NCBI GenBank assembly: GCA_037447655.1
Contig: JBBHKE010003536.1
Location: 35,968-99,967 of the forward strand
Reading direction: 5' to 3'
Length of the DNA stretch: 64,000 nucleotides
Origin: Zygnema cylindricum
Lineage: Eukaryota > Streptophyta > Zygnematophyceae > Zygnematales > Zygnemataceae
A program made the translations under genes and the position numbers. Position 1 is the stretch's first letter; each line of letters opens with the position of its first letter. Positions 20,488 to 30,418 of the stretch are shown one piece after another. The notes under the pieces are model-generated. The model was not told the DNA's origin. It saw nothing but the letters and a program-made list of their open reading frames with translations, and did no database searches.

Positions 20488-21774
20488 AAGTGTGCTTTCG
20501 GTGGAGTGAAAGAAGCTCTTGAAGAAGGATGGATTATGATTCAGGAGCCTCTATGAATATGTGTAGAGAAAAACCATTGTTTACCAAAATGTGAAAAATC
20601 CCTTCTGTAGAGATAGAGTATGGGGATGGGAGGATAGTGACCACTAATTCAGTGGGATCAGTAGATCTGAGGGTCCTAGATGATGGAAAGACATTCATAG
20701 TCACTTTTTGTGATGTTCTTTTTATTCCAAAGTTGAACAAAAATCTTATCTCTACGTCGGTCTTAGATGATAAGGGCTTTGAGACTAGTACTAAGAAAGG
20801 AGTCTTTGTTGCTAGCTATGAGAATGAAGTGAACTTCACAGCTGAAAAGGGTAGCCTAGGAATGATTAGGCTGAATTTGAATAATGGAAAGACGGGAGTT
20901 TACTATGCTGGTGTAAGTGATTTGATGATGTGGCATAAAAGATTGGGACATGTGCATATAGAAAGATTGAAAGAAATGAAGAAAATGGATGTAGTTGAGG
21001 GAAAACATTTTGGGTATAATGAGACTTTGGATGATTGTAGTGGGTGTGCACAAGGAAAAGCTCACAGATTGCCTTTTCCAAAGGTCGCAACACATATGGG
21101 TGAAAAGGTTTTAGACTTGGTTCATACTGACATATGGGGACCGGCCAAAGTGCCATCAGTTGGAGGGAAAAGATTTATGCTTACTATCACGGATGATTGG
21201 TCTAGATACTCTAGAGTATATTTTTTGAAAAACAAATCTGAGGCTTCGGATTATATTAAAGAGTATAAAGCATGGAGTGAAAAGCTCCATGAGACACCTA
21301 TAAAAAGAGTGAAGAGTGATAATGGAGGGGAATTCACTTCTAATGAGTTTGAGAATTGTTTGAAAGAGGAAAGGGTTCAACACCAAAAGACTGTCCCAAA
21401 GAATCCAGAACAAAACAGTGTAGCCGAGAGACTAAATCGGACTCTAAGTGATAGTGCCCGTAGTATGTTGACGGATAAAAAGATAAGGAAAAGTTTTTGG
21501 GCATAAGCTATTAATTGTGCTAACTATCTCAAAAATATAGTCCTTACCTCAGCTATAAAATGCCAAACACCTTATGAAAAATGGACCGGAAGAAAACCTA
21601 ATATTTCACACTTAAAGCTGTTTGGAAGTCAAGGGTTTAGTCTAAACACAGAAAAATCTGATTGGAAGTTAGATGCTAGAGGAAAGCCGGGATATTTACT
21701 TGGGTATGATGAAAATGTAAAAGGAGATAGAGTTTATGATCTCTGAAGAGAAGACATAATTCTAGTAAAACTTT
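20488..21774 (+). pseudogene. Copia protease and integrase (A)
   Basis: The protease start is damaged: the DSGAS box reads as a shifted YDSGASMN near 20535. The frame 20637-21506 holds the rest of the protease, the gag-pre-integrase HHCC finger (MMWHKRLGHVHIERL, CSGCAQGKAHRLPF) and the integrase core with Asp in HTDIWGPAKV, Asp in KSDNGGEFTS and Glu in NSVAERLNRTL. A TAA replaces a Glu codon after FWA. The C-terminal part (TPYEKWTGRKP, GYLLGYDE-type motifs) continues to about 21770 with further stops. Confidence 0.9.
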
Positions 21775-22223
21775 TGGTAGTTATGGATGAGGGAAAGTCC
21801 ATAGATCCCTTTAAATACACCAAACCGGTGAGAATTAGAATTGAATCCAAAAATGAGTTAGGTTTAGATTCTTCTAATCAAACTCCGGTTCAGCCTGACA
21901 TTGCAAAAGAAGAGGAAAAACTGACCGAGAGTGACTCTCTCTTGGAGCCACAACATCCGGTTCAAACCGAGGAAGAAAACGAGGAAAGACTAGGAATGGA
22001 CGATGAACGTCCGGAGATGGACTCCACAGATAGGGGAGTAGGTGAAGTTATTCGGAGAAACCCAAGATTACCATCTATCCCAGCGTCGGAGTTTGAAGGA
22101 GGAAGGAGAACCAGTAAGAGACTTCGAGAGAGACGAGTAAACAACAAGGTAATTAAGCTGTCACATTTGTGCGAACCCCAGACTTACTCGGAAACAGTTA
22201 ATAGTCCAGAAGGTGATAGATAG
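21774..22223 (+). pseudogene. Copia integrase-RT linker (A)
   Basis: An open stretch of 149 residues, Glu/Asp/Ser-rich. It carries the family motif RRNPRLPSIPASEFEGGRR-S-RLRERR and then INDEMA-type residues after a TAG. The same linker is present in B, G and, in diverged form, H. It is not a separate protein. Confidence 0.85.
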
Positions 22224-23315
22224 GTGACAGCTATTAATGATGAGATGGCTTCCACTATGGAAGCAACCACATGGGAGTTGGTGGATTGTCCTCCAGATAG
22301 AAAGCCGATAGGATGCAAGTGGGTATTTATGTTAAAGCTCAACCCAGATAACACTATCGAGCGATACAAGGCCAGATTAGTGGCAAAGGGGTTCATACAG
22401 AAGGAGGGGATCGATTATGAGGAGACTTTTGCTCCGGTTGTTAGATTCCCCTTCGTCCGGATTTTACTTAGTCTCGCGGCAGCAGAAGATATGGAATTGC
22501 ACCAGATGGACATCAAAACAACTTTCTTACACGGAGAATTGGAAGAAGAGATCTTCATGCAACAACCGGAAGGATTTGTGGAGAAAGGAGAGGAAAGCAA
22601 GGTGTGCAGATTGATAAAGTCCCTTTATGGACTAAAGCAAGCTCCACGCCAATGAAACAAAAAGCTGGACGAGTTTTTGACGAGTTTGGGATATATTCAA
22701 ATCAGTTTGGATCATTCTATCTACTTATTTGAGGACGAGGAAGGTATAATTTTCATTGCCATGTATGTTGGTGATTTGCTTGTTTTGAGTAAATCAATGG
22801 AGAAAATTAACAGATTGAAAAAGGATCAAAAAGGTAGATTTGAAATGAAAGATTTGGGAGAAGCAAAGTACATGTTGGGAATTGAAATAGAGAGAGATAG
22901 AGAAAAGAAAACAATTAGACTAACTCAAAAGGAAGCAATTGGGAATATGCTTGAAAATTTTCAAATGGAAAAAGCAAATAGTTGTACGACTCCAATGGAC
23001 TTAAAGAAGGGAAATGAGGGGAGCTCAAAAGAGGGAGTCTTGATCCTAGATAATGAGCTAGGACCTGAGGAAAACAAGTTCATGCAAACTATTCCGTATA
23101 GACAGGTTGACGGTAGTTTGATCTACTTAATGAACTGTACTCGTCCTGATATAGCTGCAGCTGTGGGAGTATTAAGTAGGAGTCTGAATGATCCTAGGAA
23201 GAAATATTGGGAAGCGGCCAAAAGGGTCATGCGATACTTGATAGGAATGAGAGATCTATGGTTGCATTTGGGAGGGGATAATACTAACATCACCACTTGG
23301 AGTGATGCTAGTTAA
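22224..23315 (+). pseudogene. Copia reverse transcriptase (A)
   Basis: Two open parts (22224-22655, 22677-23315) are split by a TGA at a Trp position (PRQ-stop-NKKLDEF). Blocks: [67 protein letters not shown]. The catalytic box reads AMYVGDLLVLSKS, so the first Asp of YVDD is now Gly. Continues with MKDLGEAKYMLGIEIERD and the connection to RNase H. Confidence 0.92.
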
Positions 23316-23757
23316 GGGGATGCTCCGATGAGGAGGTGTACTTCTGGGTATGTGTTGTATGTTGGGAATGGGGCTTGCTGTTGGAGCAGTAAGGAACAAA
23401 AGGTGATTGCTCAGTCTACCATGGAGGCTGAGTATATGGCCTCTTGTTCGGCTGTGAAAGAATTGATGTGGGTAAAAATTTGCTTCAAGAATTAGGATAT
23501 ATGAAGAGTGGAGTGCAAAAAGTATTTTGTGACAATAAAGTTGTGATTGCAATTGCAGCAAACCCAAAACATCACTTTAAACAAAGTATTTGGATATTCG
23601 TTTGAGCTTTGTTAGAGAGAAGGTTGAGAATAAAATAATTAGTTTGGAATATAGACCGGATGGAGAGATGGTAGCAGATATGATGACTAAGCCGGTTCCT
23701 TCTCCCAAATTAAAATTTTGTAGGGAGAAGTGTAGACTGAAAGAAAAGATAGACTAG
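23316..23757 (+). pseudogene. Copia RNase H C-terminal part (A)
   Basis: After a TAA at the Tyr of SDASYGD the frame reads DAPMRRCTSGYVLYVGNG, QSTMEAEYMASCSAVKELMWV (Glu), FCDNKVVIAIAANPKHHF (Asp) and VADMMTKPVPSPKL, with one frameshift near 23485. It ends at the polypurine tract. Confidence 0.87.
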
Positions 23758-23770
23758 AAAATGAGGGGAG
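23758..23770 (+). other. Polypurine tract of copia A
   Basis: AAAATGAGGGGAG sits directly before the TGTTG of the 3' LTR. Confidence 0.85.
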
Positions 23771-24849
23771 TGTTGAAAAATGATATTTTATGTTCTATCT
23801 TTTTTGGGTACTACAGTTCTCATGTTTGTCGTAGTCACTGAGAATTGACAGGTAGCCATGTCTGCCTTAGACATATGAGGAGATAGGCAGAAGATTAGGC
23901 TCCTGCAAAATAATGTTGCCACAGACAAAATTTGATCCTGTATCCTTCGGACAACAGTCGTACGGACTAGGCGCCCGCCTTATCCGACAGGTCTTGATGA
24001 ATCGTTGCCAGTGTTTTATTCGATATTTATTTAAAGTAATATCTACGGCATATTCCATTTCACATCCTACGAAACGAGACGCAACATGGAACGTGTGGTA
24101 CCGCACGAAATGCAGTACCGCACGAAATTAATGAAACAAACATTTAAATTCGACGGACGAAATTAAATGCCCCGATCGACAGTTCGCAAAGCGAGAACAA
24201 ATTTCAAGTGGTCAACACGGAATGTTGACCGTCGAAATTCAACGGTCAACATTTATTCGGCGCGCCGTCAGATCCAACGGTTGAAATCAATCGCCGTAAA
24301 AAAAATGGACGACACACATGAGTGCCGGTATGCCGGAACTACTATATGGGAGCAGTTCGGCGAAATGGGAGGAAATGACACGAGGCATCATCCAATTGGA
24401 TGCCAGAAGAGAAAAGGGACAGAATGACGTTGACCTATTTGCCACGTGGTAGAGCGGGAGTGGTGCCAATATATCCGTACATAAAGTACGGTGGCTTTTG
24501 TACTTTATATGTACGATAGTTAGGGTACTCTATTTTCATTGGTTTAGAATAACTATTAGGAGTTTTTCAGGACTTAGAAAAATATTGAAAAGTCCTCTCT
24601 CTCTTAGAGGCCATCTGTACAAATATGTTGTCTTTGAACAGATATAACTTAATGTTCAAGTGAGCAAATTCAATGATTCTTTTTGTTGCAGACTCACGAG
24701 AGTCCACGCTACATAGCGGTGTAGTTATTCAGAGTTTTTGCGTCCCAGGGTGGGACTTATTTACTGTCAAAGTCAAAAGTGCATATACTATCCTAGAGGC
24801 TTCACATAAGCTGAACATTCTTTGTACCAATGGAGGTCACAGAATTACA
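23771..24849 (+). repeat. 3' LTR of copia A
   Basis: Same structure as the 5' LTR: U3 inverted repeat, antisense tRNA-like segment 23916-23998, hairpins GACTC-ACGA-GAGTC (24691-24704), CTACA-TAGCGG-TGTAG (24709-24724) and GTCCCA-GGG-TGGGAC (24742-24756). It ends ATTACA before the CATAC repeat. Confidence 0.93.
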
Positions 24850-25941
24850 CATACTGCATACACTATCTCCCAAAGTCCGGTTTAACCTTTCAGCTACCCC
24901 ATTTTGTTTTGGATTATTCGGTACAGTTTTCTGATGCTGAACTCCCTCATCTCTCAAATAATCCTCAAACTGGTTAGAGGTGTACTCTCCCCCATTATCA
25001 CTCTTTATTCTCTTAATGGTGGTTCCGTGCAACTTCTCACTCCAAGCTTTGTATTCTTTAAAGTATTTTGGTGTTTCAGACTTTGTTTTCAGGGAGTAGA
25101 CTCTGGAATATCTTGACCAATCATCTGTAATTATCAACATATACCTCTTTCCTCCAATCGAAGGCACCCTTGCTGGTCCCCAGATATCTGTGTGGACTAG
25201 ATCTATTACTTTCTCACCTCTATATGTGGAAGTTTTGGGAAAGGGAAGTCTGTGAGCCTTACCTTGGGCACAGCCACTATAATCATCCATCATCTCATTA
25301 TCCCCAAAATGAATGCCCTTTACTACACCCAGCTTCTTCATTTCCCTCAGTCTATCAAAATGCACATGTCCCAAACGCTTATGCAAAATCATCAAGCTCG
25401 GAACACCACCATAGTAAGCACTCTTCTTTTCATTACTCAGGTTAAGCCTAAACATCCCTTGGCTACCCTTATCCGCTGTGAAGTAGACTTCATCTCCATA
25501 CTTAGCTGTAAAGACTCCCTTTCTAGTGAAGGTATCAAAGTCCTTGTCATCTAATAGAGAAGTAGACACAAGGTTCTTACTCAACTGAGGAATGTAGAGC
25601 ACATCTGAGAAGGTGAGAATAGAGGTCTTACCCTCCACTAAGACTTTCAGATCTACAGATCCCACTAGATCTGTGGTAACTACTCTCCCATCCCCATACT
25701 CTATTTCCACAGTAGGGATCTTTCTTAGCTTAGTGAAGAGGTGCCTGTCACGACACATATGCATGGATGCACTTGAGTTGATGATCAATCCCTCCTCTGG
25801 AGCTTCCCGAATGGCATCAAGGGCACACTTCTGTTTCCGAGGGATCTCCTTCTCCTCTAGATTCTCATGAAGAAGAAGCTCCCCATCTTCCTCCTCGGAA
25901 GACTCCTCCTCCTCTGTCTCTCTTTTCACTCGTGTGACCAC
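24850..25941 (-). pseudogene. Copia protease and integrase core (B)
   Basis: One open frame, with no stop until element A. It begins in the acidic region before the protease. The protease box reads INSSASMHM where DSGAS is expected, so its catalytic Asp is lost. The HHCC finger (HKRLGHVHFDRL, YSGCAQGKAHRLPF, first Cys changed) and the integrase core follow, with all three acids (HTDIWGPARV, KSDNGGEYTS, NGVAERLNRTL). It is cut at the CATAC repeat (24850-24854). The last 16 codons of the open frame below this are LTR A. Confidence 0.92.
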
Positions 25942-26954
25942 AAGTGCTTTTTCTTCCCTTTGGAAGAACCCCCTCTATGATTTTCTTGAAGACTCAACTC
26001 CAATAGCTTGATGCAATCAACTATGAAGTCCCTCGACTTTTTGCAGAAATGGCAAAGGCCCTTTGGAGTACTCGGTTATTCAGATTGATCCTTTTCCCCT
26101 TTGAAGCAGTTGTACGCCTTCTTCGGATCCTTTCTCCACCGGTCCGTTCCGGGAGCTAGAGCTTGAACGCTCTTTCCTCCTCTTTGGATCTCAATCGTGT
26201 TCTCATGCACAAGTATCATTCGGACCACGATGTTCCACTTCGAAGCACTATCATCCATATATTGCACTCGATACACTATATTTTCATACTCCTCCGGTAA
26301 CTTTAGGATGAGAGTGTTAACTTTCATCTTCATAGTGCCTGTCCATCCGGCAATTTCCATCTCCATGTATAGACAAGAGAGATCGCTGCAATAGTCCAAC
26401 ATCTTTCCTCTTTTGAAAGTGTAACTCGTCAGCCATTGCTCAGCCAGCTAGACCTCCTGAATGGTGCCTGCTCTATAGATCTCCACTAAGGTCATTCACA
26501 ACTCCTCCACCTTAAAGATTTGAAGGTGAGAGGTCGTCAAAGCTTGAGTGAGGTGCCTCAAAATGAAGTGTCTGGCATTCATGTTGGTGTACTCATTCAT
26601 GTTGGTGTAATCCCACATCTGAATGTCGTTTTCTTCGGTCTTCACGGCCACCACTCTTAGTGCTGTGGCAATGAGAGTGAGAGGTGTCTCCTTTCCTTTC
26701 CCCTTTTCGGACACACTGCTGTCCCCATCATATGTCTCCTTCGTTGGAGCAGATCTTGTTGCAAAAAACCTCACTCCTCCAAACCCTGGTGGAATTCCTG
26801 GAGATGGACGTTTCACTTGTCCACTAACAATATTCCAGTATTGTTTCTCACACAATGCCCCTGTCATCATAGCTTCCCGATAAATGAACCCAGATCCGTT
26901 AATTATGGGCACCCTAGAGGGTGGGCCCATAACCTGCAGTTGTATGTCCCCCAT
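25942..26954 (-). pseudogene. Copia gag (B)
   Basis: The ATG at 26954 lies inside the 5' LTR and the frame runs through the primer site (MGDIQLQVMGPPSRVPI). The open part 26496-26954 holds the capsid start and (T)LTQALTTSHLQIFKVEEL. After stops, 26076-26402 holds LYMEMEIAGWTGTMKMKVN and LPEEYENIVYRVQ. The knuckle reads CHFCKKSRDFIVDC, so the His ligand is gone. Confidence 0.88.
26920..26934 (-). other. Half-tRNA primer binding site (B)
   Basis: The plus strand reads GGTGGGCCCATAACC, identical to the anticodon-arm sequence of plant initiator tRNA-Met as I know it. The element RNA (minus strand) therefore pairs with the tRNA over 15 bases. It abuts the LTR end TGCA. Confidence 0.88.
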
Positions 26955-27930
26955 TTGGACCAAAATTGAGGAAGCCTCTAGGTAATTTTCAACTAACCCA
27001 CTTTCAACTAGATCAACTGCCACCCAATCAGACAAATAGATAATCTAACTGCACCCCTGTGCAGTTTGGACTCCCTGAGTCTTCAGTAAGAAAAATCACT
27101 GAAAACGCCCAACCAAAGCGATTAATTATGGAGTGAAAAAGATGCCAATGTTTATACAAGCTTATTGGGAGAGAGGCGGCTACCTCCTTAATTCACTAAG
27201 ACCTAAACCCTCTCACAATTCCTATCTATTGAGGTACGGAGCCAATTTGAAGAGTGTACAGTACAAAAAGGAACTACAGCCGATGTACTTTCTGTACAGT
27301 TTGATACCAGAAGGCCATGGAGTGGATGTCTATCTCCTTCGGACTTGTCCTCATGTTCTCGGGAAGTCGCTCTTCTCAATGACATTGTGCCACGTGTCGC
27401 TAGGTCATGTCACGACCAAAAACCGCCAAGGTTGCCATTCCGAGATCTCGGCGATGGTGCGGGCCGTCGGATAAAAACCGGATTTTAAACGACAGCCGTT
27501 CAAAAACAAATGTCTGGTACATTTGTTTCTTGCACACTAAAACTCCGACTAGTTTCCATGTATTCTATATGTAATTACGTTAATCGGATTAGTCACGTAT
27601 CTATTGTTTAAATAGCTATCGAACCCAATGTATCCTAACGGACTATTAGGACAGACTGGTAAGGGTTAACGTCTACGCCTCCCCCTACCGGTCGGAGGTT
27701 CGAGTCTTGCCGGACTCAACCTTTTTGGTTGAGAGTGACTTAGGTCATTCTTAAGCCCTGCTTATGGAGCTAAGGCAGCCATGGCTCCACCGCCCTCTAT
27801 CTCCTTCAGTGACTACAACAAGTATGGGGGCTAGAGAGAGAAGGTTGAGGCAGGCTACCTGTGCTTTCTTTTTCATTTTTGTTTAATTAAGACCAAGAAA
27901 ATACCTCCCCTAAATCTCGTGATTTCATCA
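26935..27930 (-). repeat. 5' LTR of copia B
   Basis: 996 bp from an eroded TGATGAAAT start at 27930 to TGCA at 26935. It carries hairpins GACTC-CCT-GAGTC (27069-27081) and CTGCA-CCCCTG-TGCAG (27049-27064) and the tRNA-like segment 27636-27720. The gag ATG is at 26954. GGTAC follows at 27931. Confidence 0.9.
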
Positions 27931-28163
27931 GGTACCAGGATCAAATCTTGTCTCAGTGAAGCTCCCTTTTAGAAAACCCATTGAAACTACTGCCTGTCTC
28001 TCTCTGGACAACACAGGCGGCCATGGCTAACTCCTCCTCCAGTCTTCAGTGACTGCGACAAGTGTGGGGACTTGAGTGAGGAGTTAGAGGCAAGCTGTCA
28101 ATATCTACTATTTTGCTTTTTATTTTGCAATCTCTAGACCTAGAAAATACTTGAATTCCAACA
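27931..28163 (-). repeat. LTR C, second part
   Basis: Continues LTR C after element B: CCAGGATCAAATC (the B-box half of its tRNA-like segment), the U3 inverted repeat CTAACTCCTC/GAGGAGTTAG around ACTTGTCGCAGTCACTGA, and the start TGTTGGAATTC at 28163. Confidence 0.88.
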
Positions 28164-28345
28164 CTCCCCTTATTTTCTAGTCTATTTTTCTTTCAACTTC
28201 CACAAACAAGTAAACAAACATCCCCTCCCCATTTTCTTTTTCTTTTTCCTTTTTCCTTTTCCTTTCATAAAACTTAAGTTTTTAACACAGTGCATTAAAT
28301 GAACTGAAATAATAATTGCATCACACATCTAATGTAACATCCCAC
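28164..28345. other. 3' tail of copia C and unassigned filler
   Basis: 28164-28177 is the polypurine tract of C (minus strand GAAAATAAGGGGAG). About 30 more bases match the 3' tail of A. 28210-28345 is a pyrimidine-rich stretch and AT-rich DNA that I cannot assign. About 300 bp of Gyp2 integrase and nearly all of element C are missing here. Confidence 0.65.
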
Positions 28346-28934
28346 TTTTCGTTATAGGGTGCCCTCTCCAAAAAATTGGCACCAAGATTTACACGCCCGT
28401 TCACTGTTCTTTCGAGGGTTGGAGAGGTGGCTTATAATTTGGATATACCAAAGGACTAGCATATCCACAATGTTTTCCATGTTTCCCTTCTCAAACCTTT
28501 CTGCGACCCTAATTTGATCTTTCCTAATCGACGACCGAGTACCCCTTCACCGCTCATTCAAGGCACTTCAGACAAGTATGAGGTGGAGGAGATTCTTTAG
28601 TCGCGTCGCTCTCGGAATTCTAACCCCACCCAATATTTGGTGCGTTGGAAGGTCTGCGGAGTTGAAGATGATTCTTGGGTGGGCGAGGAGGATTTGCATT
28701 CACCTGCATTGCTACGCTGGTTTACGCAGAGTGCGGACACTTGGCTTAACCGGAGGGGCAATCGTAGCGGATGCGATAAGGGAACGAATCGCGGTATCGC
28801 GACCATCGCGATCATATGGGGGACGCGGCAAAGAAACGCAGCGGCGATAATAACGGACCGGAGCGCTATGGTTGCGCAACCACCGAAGTGCAGCATAGTT
28901 GCGGTGTCGTCAGAGAATCGTAGCGCCATCGCTG
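28346..28934 (+). pseudogene. Gypsy integrase end and chromodomain (Gyp2)
   Basis: It resumes at the GPY/F-like module (LAPRFTRPFTVLS, NVFHVSLLKPF in shifted frames), then a chromodomain at about 28570-28745 (YEVEEIL, QYLVRWKV, DDSWVGEEDLHSPALL) with one TAG. A GCAAC-rich tail follows up to solo LTR E. The chromodomain aromatic residues are kept. Confidence 0.87.
28930..28934. repeat. Target-site duplication CGCTG (E)
   Basis: CGCTG precedes LTR E and recurs at 30127-30131 directly after it. Confidence 0.9.
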
Positions 28935-30126
28935 TGTTGAAATTTAAGTATTTTCTAGGTCTAGAGTTTGTAAAAATAAAAGGCAAAAAGGGGACAGTGA
29001 CAGCCTGCCTCTAACTCTTCACTCAAGTCCCCATACTTGTCGCAGTCACTGAAGACTTGAGGAGGAGTTGGATCCATGGATGCCTAGGCTGTCCAAAGAG
29101 GACAGGAAGGCAAATCTTGATAGAGTTATCTAAAAGGTTTGACGGACCCAGGATTCGATCCTGGTACCTACCTTACGTCAAGTTAGCCGTTAGCTTTAAC
29201 CAATATGTCTAAAGCCAGTGCTAGAGTACATTAGGTTTGACAGATACTTATATTTAGACACGTAGACTAGTTCGTATAACGAAAAATAGATACGTAATGC
29301 ATAGATACAGTATTGTATAGTACAGAGTACGATTTAATGTATTTTATAAAACGGATACCGCGCATTTGTTTCGAACGCGAAACAAATATCGCTCGCGTAT
29401 TTTCAACGACTACAATTGTATCCGGTTTGATCGGACCGCCACGATAGGTGCCGCGATCACGGATTATGTACTTTTGGCATTTTTCAGCCATCGCCACGTC
29501 ATGTGACACGTGGCGCGACAATGTTGGATTGCGGCGACTCCGGAGATTGCGGGAACAAATCCGGCTATGACACGTGTCGACAATTTGGCCATGTTGTACA
29601 ATGGTCGTACAGAAAGTACACCGGAACCTCTACTTTTCTGTACGACACAATATTTTAATTGATGTCGTACTTCAGTAGATAGAGTTTTAGAGGGAGATAG
29701 GACTTAGAAAAATCTGGCAGATAGGACCCTCTCTCCGAGAGAGCACCTTGTATAAATGGCTAACTTTGGGCAGCCATAACTATCAATTTACTTGACCATT
29801 TTCAGTGATTCTTTTTGCTGCGGACTCAAGGGAATCCAGGCTACATAGGGGTGTAGTTGGTTAGAGTTTTTGTCCGCCAAGGTGGCGATATTTCTAAGGG
29901 AAACTCAAAATGGGTGAATGTCTCCAAATCTTATATTCTAACTTTGCATTCTGTGGTGGAACTGAGCACACAGAAAGTGTTATTTCACAGGGGTGAATCT
30001 ATATTGGGGTTCTGACTGTCAAGGGGTCAGTCATTTGGGTTTATATCAACATGGAGTCGGCACTATCTAGATTAGCTTCTTTTGGATCTGCATACTCTGA
30101 GAGCCAATAGAGGTCTCAGAGTTTCA
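28935..30126 (+). repeat. Solo LTR E, copia
   Basis: 1192 bp, TGTTGAAATTT...GAGTTTCA, with perfect CGCTG target repeats, so LTR-LTR recombination removed the interior. It has U3 arms CTCAAGTC/GACTTGAG (29022-29061), an antisense tRNA-like segment (29141-29212), and hairpins CTACA-TAGGGG-TGTAG (29841-29856) and CGCCA-AGG-TGGCG (29875-29887). It sits in the spacer between the Gyp2 chromodomain and the extra ORF. Confidence 0.93.
29141..29212 (-). other. tRNA-like segment in solo LTR E, antisense
   Basis: Minus strand: TATTGGTTAAAGCTAACGG (D-arm-like) and CCAGGATCGAATCCTGG, a perfect T-arm with GATCGAATCC as B-box. It is among the most tRNA-like of the set, but without a paired acceptor stem. 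Confidence 0.6.
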
Positions 30127-30131
30127 CGCTG

Positions 30132-30418
30132 CGTTGACAGGAAATCGCAACGGCGCAGTTGTGTTTCACCACATTTTTGACGACGAACCCTCGGTTTCGT
30201 CGCAGCAGCGCGGGTTATCAAATGTTGGACGTTGCGATACTCTCCCACGCAACGTTGCTTGGAATACTCCAATCGTGAAACACTCAACCCTCTCGGGTAA
30301 AGCCGTCATCAACTCTCGCGACTAACCCAGTCAAGGCAGTTTGGAGAGCTTTTCGCTCCGCACAGCTAGCTTACCCTCAATTTTTCAACTACCTGAATTG
30401 TCCTACACGACAACATCC
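30132..30418 (+). other. Spacer before the extra ORF (Gyp2)
   Basis: GCAAC-rich and homologous to 1244-1500 of Gyp1 (minus). It lacks a good frame of its own, but an upstream in-frame Met gives a slightly longer ORF from 30341. Confidence 0.55.

Larger units (their letters stand above)
18283..24849 (+). mobile_element. Copia element A (plus), full length, inserted in B
   Basis: It has 5' LTR 18283-19397, primer site, gag, protease, integrase, RT, RNase H, polypurine tract and 3' LTR 23771-24849, flanked by CATAC. It is 6567 bp long. Integrase lies before RT, as in Ty1/copia. The LTRs (1115 and 1079 bp) are closely similar by eye. Stops and lost catalytic residues show it is no longer autonomous. 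Confidence 0.95.
15057..27930 (-). mobile_element. Copia element B (minus), contains element A
   Basis: It is bounded by 5-bp GGTAC repeats (15052-15056, 27931-27935). Minus strand: 5' LTR 26935-27930, half-tRNA primer site, gag, protease, integrase, then element A inserted with CATAC repeats, then the rest of integrase, RT, RNase H, polypurine tract and 3' LTR 15057-15990. Without A it is about 6.3 kb, a normal copia size. The frames have many stops. Confidence 0.92.
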
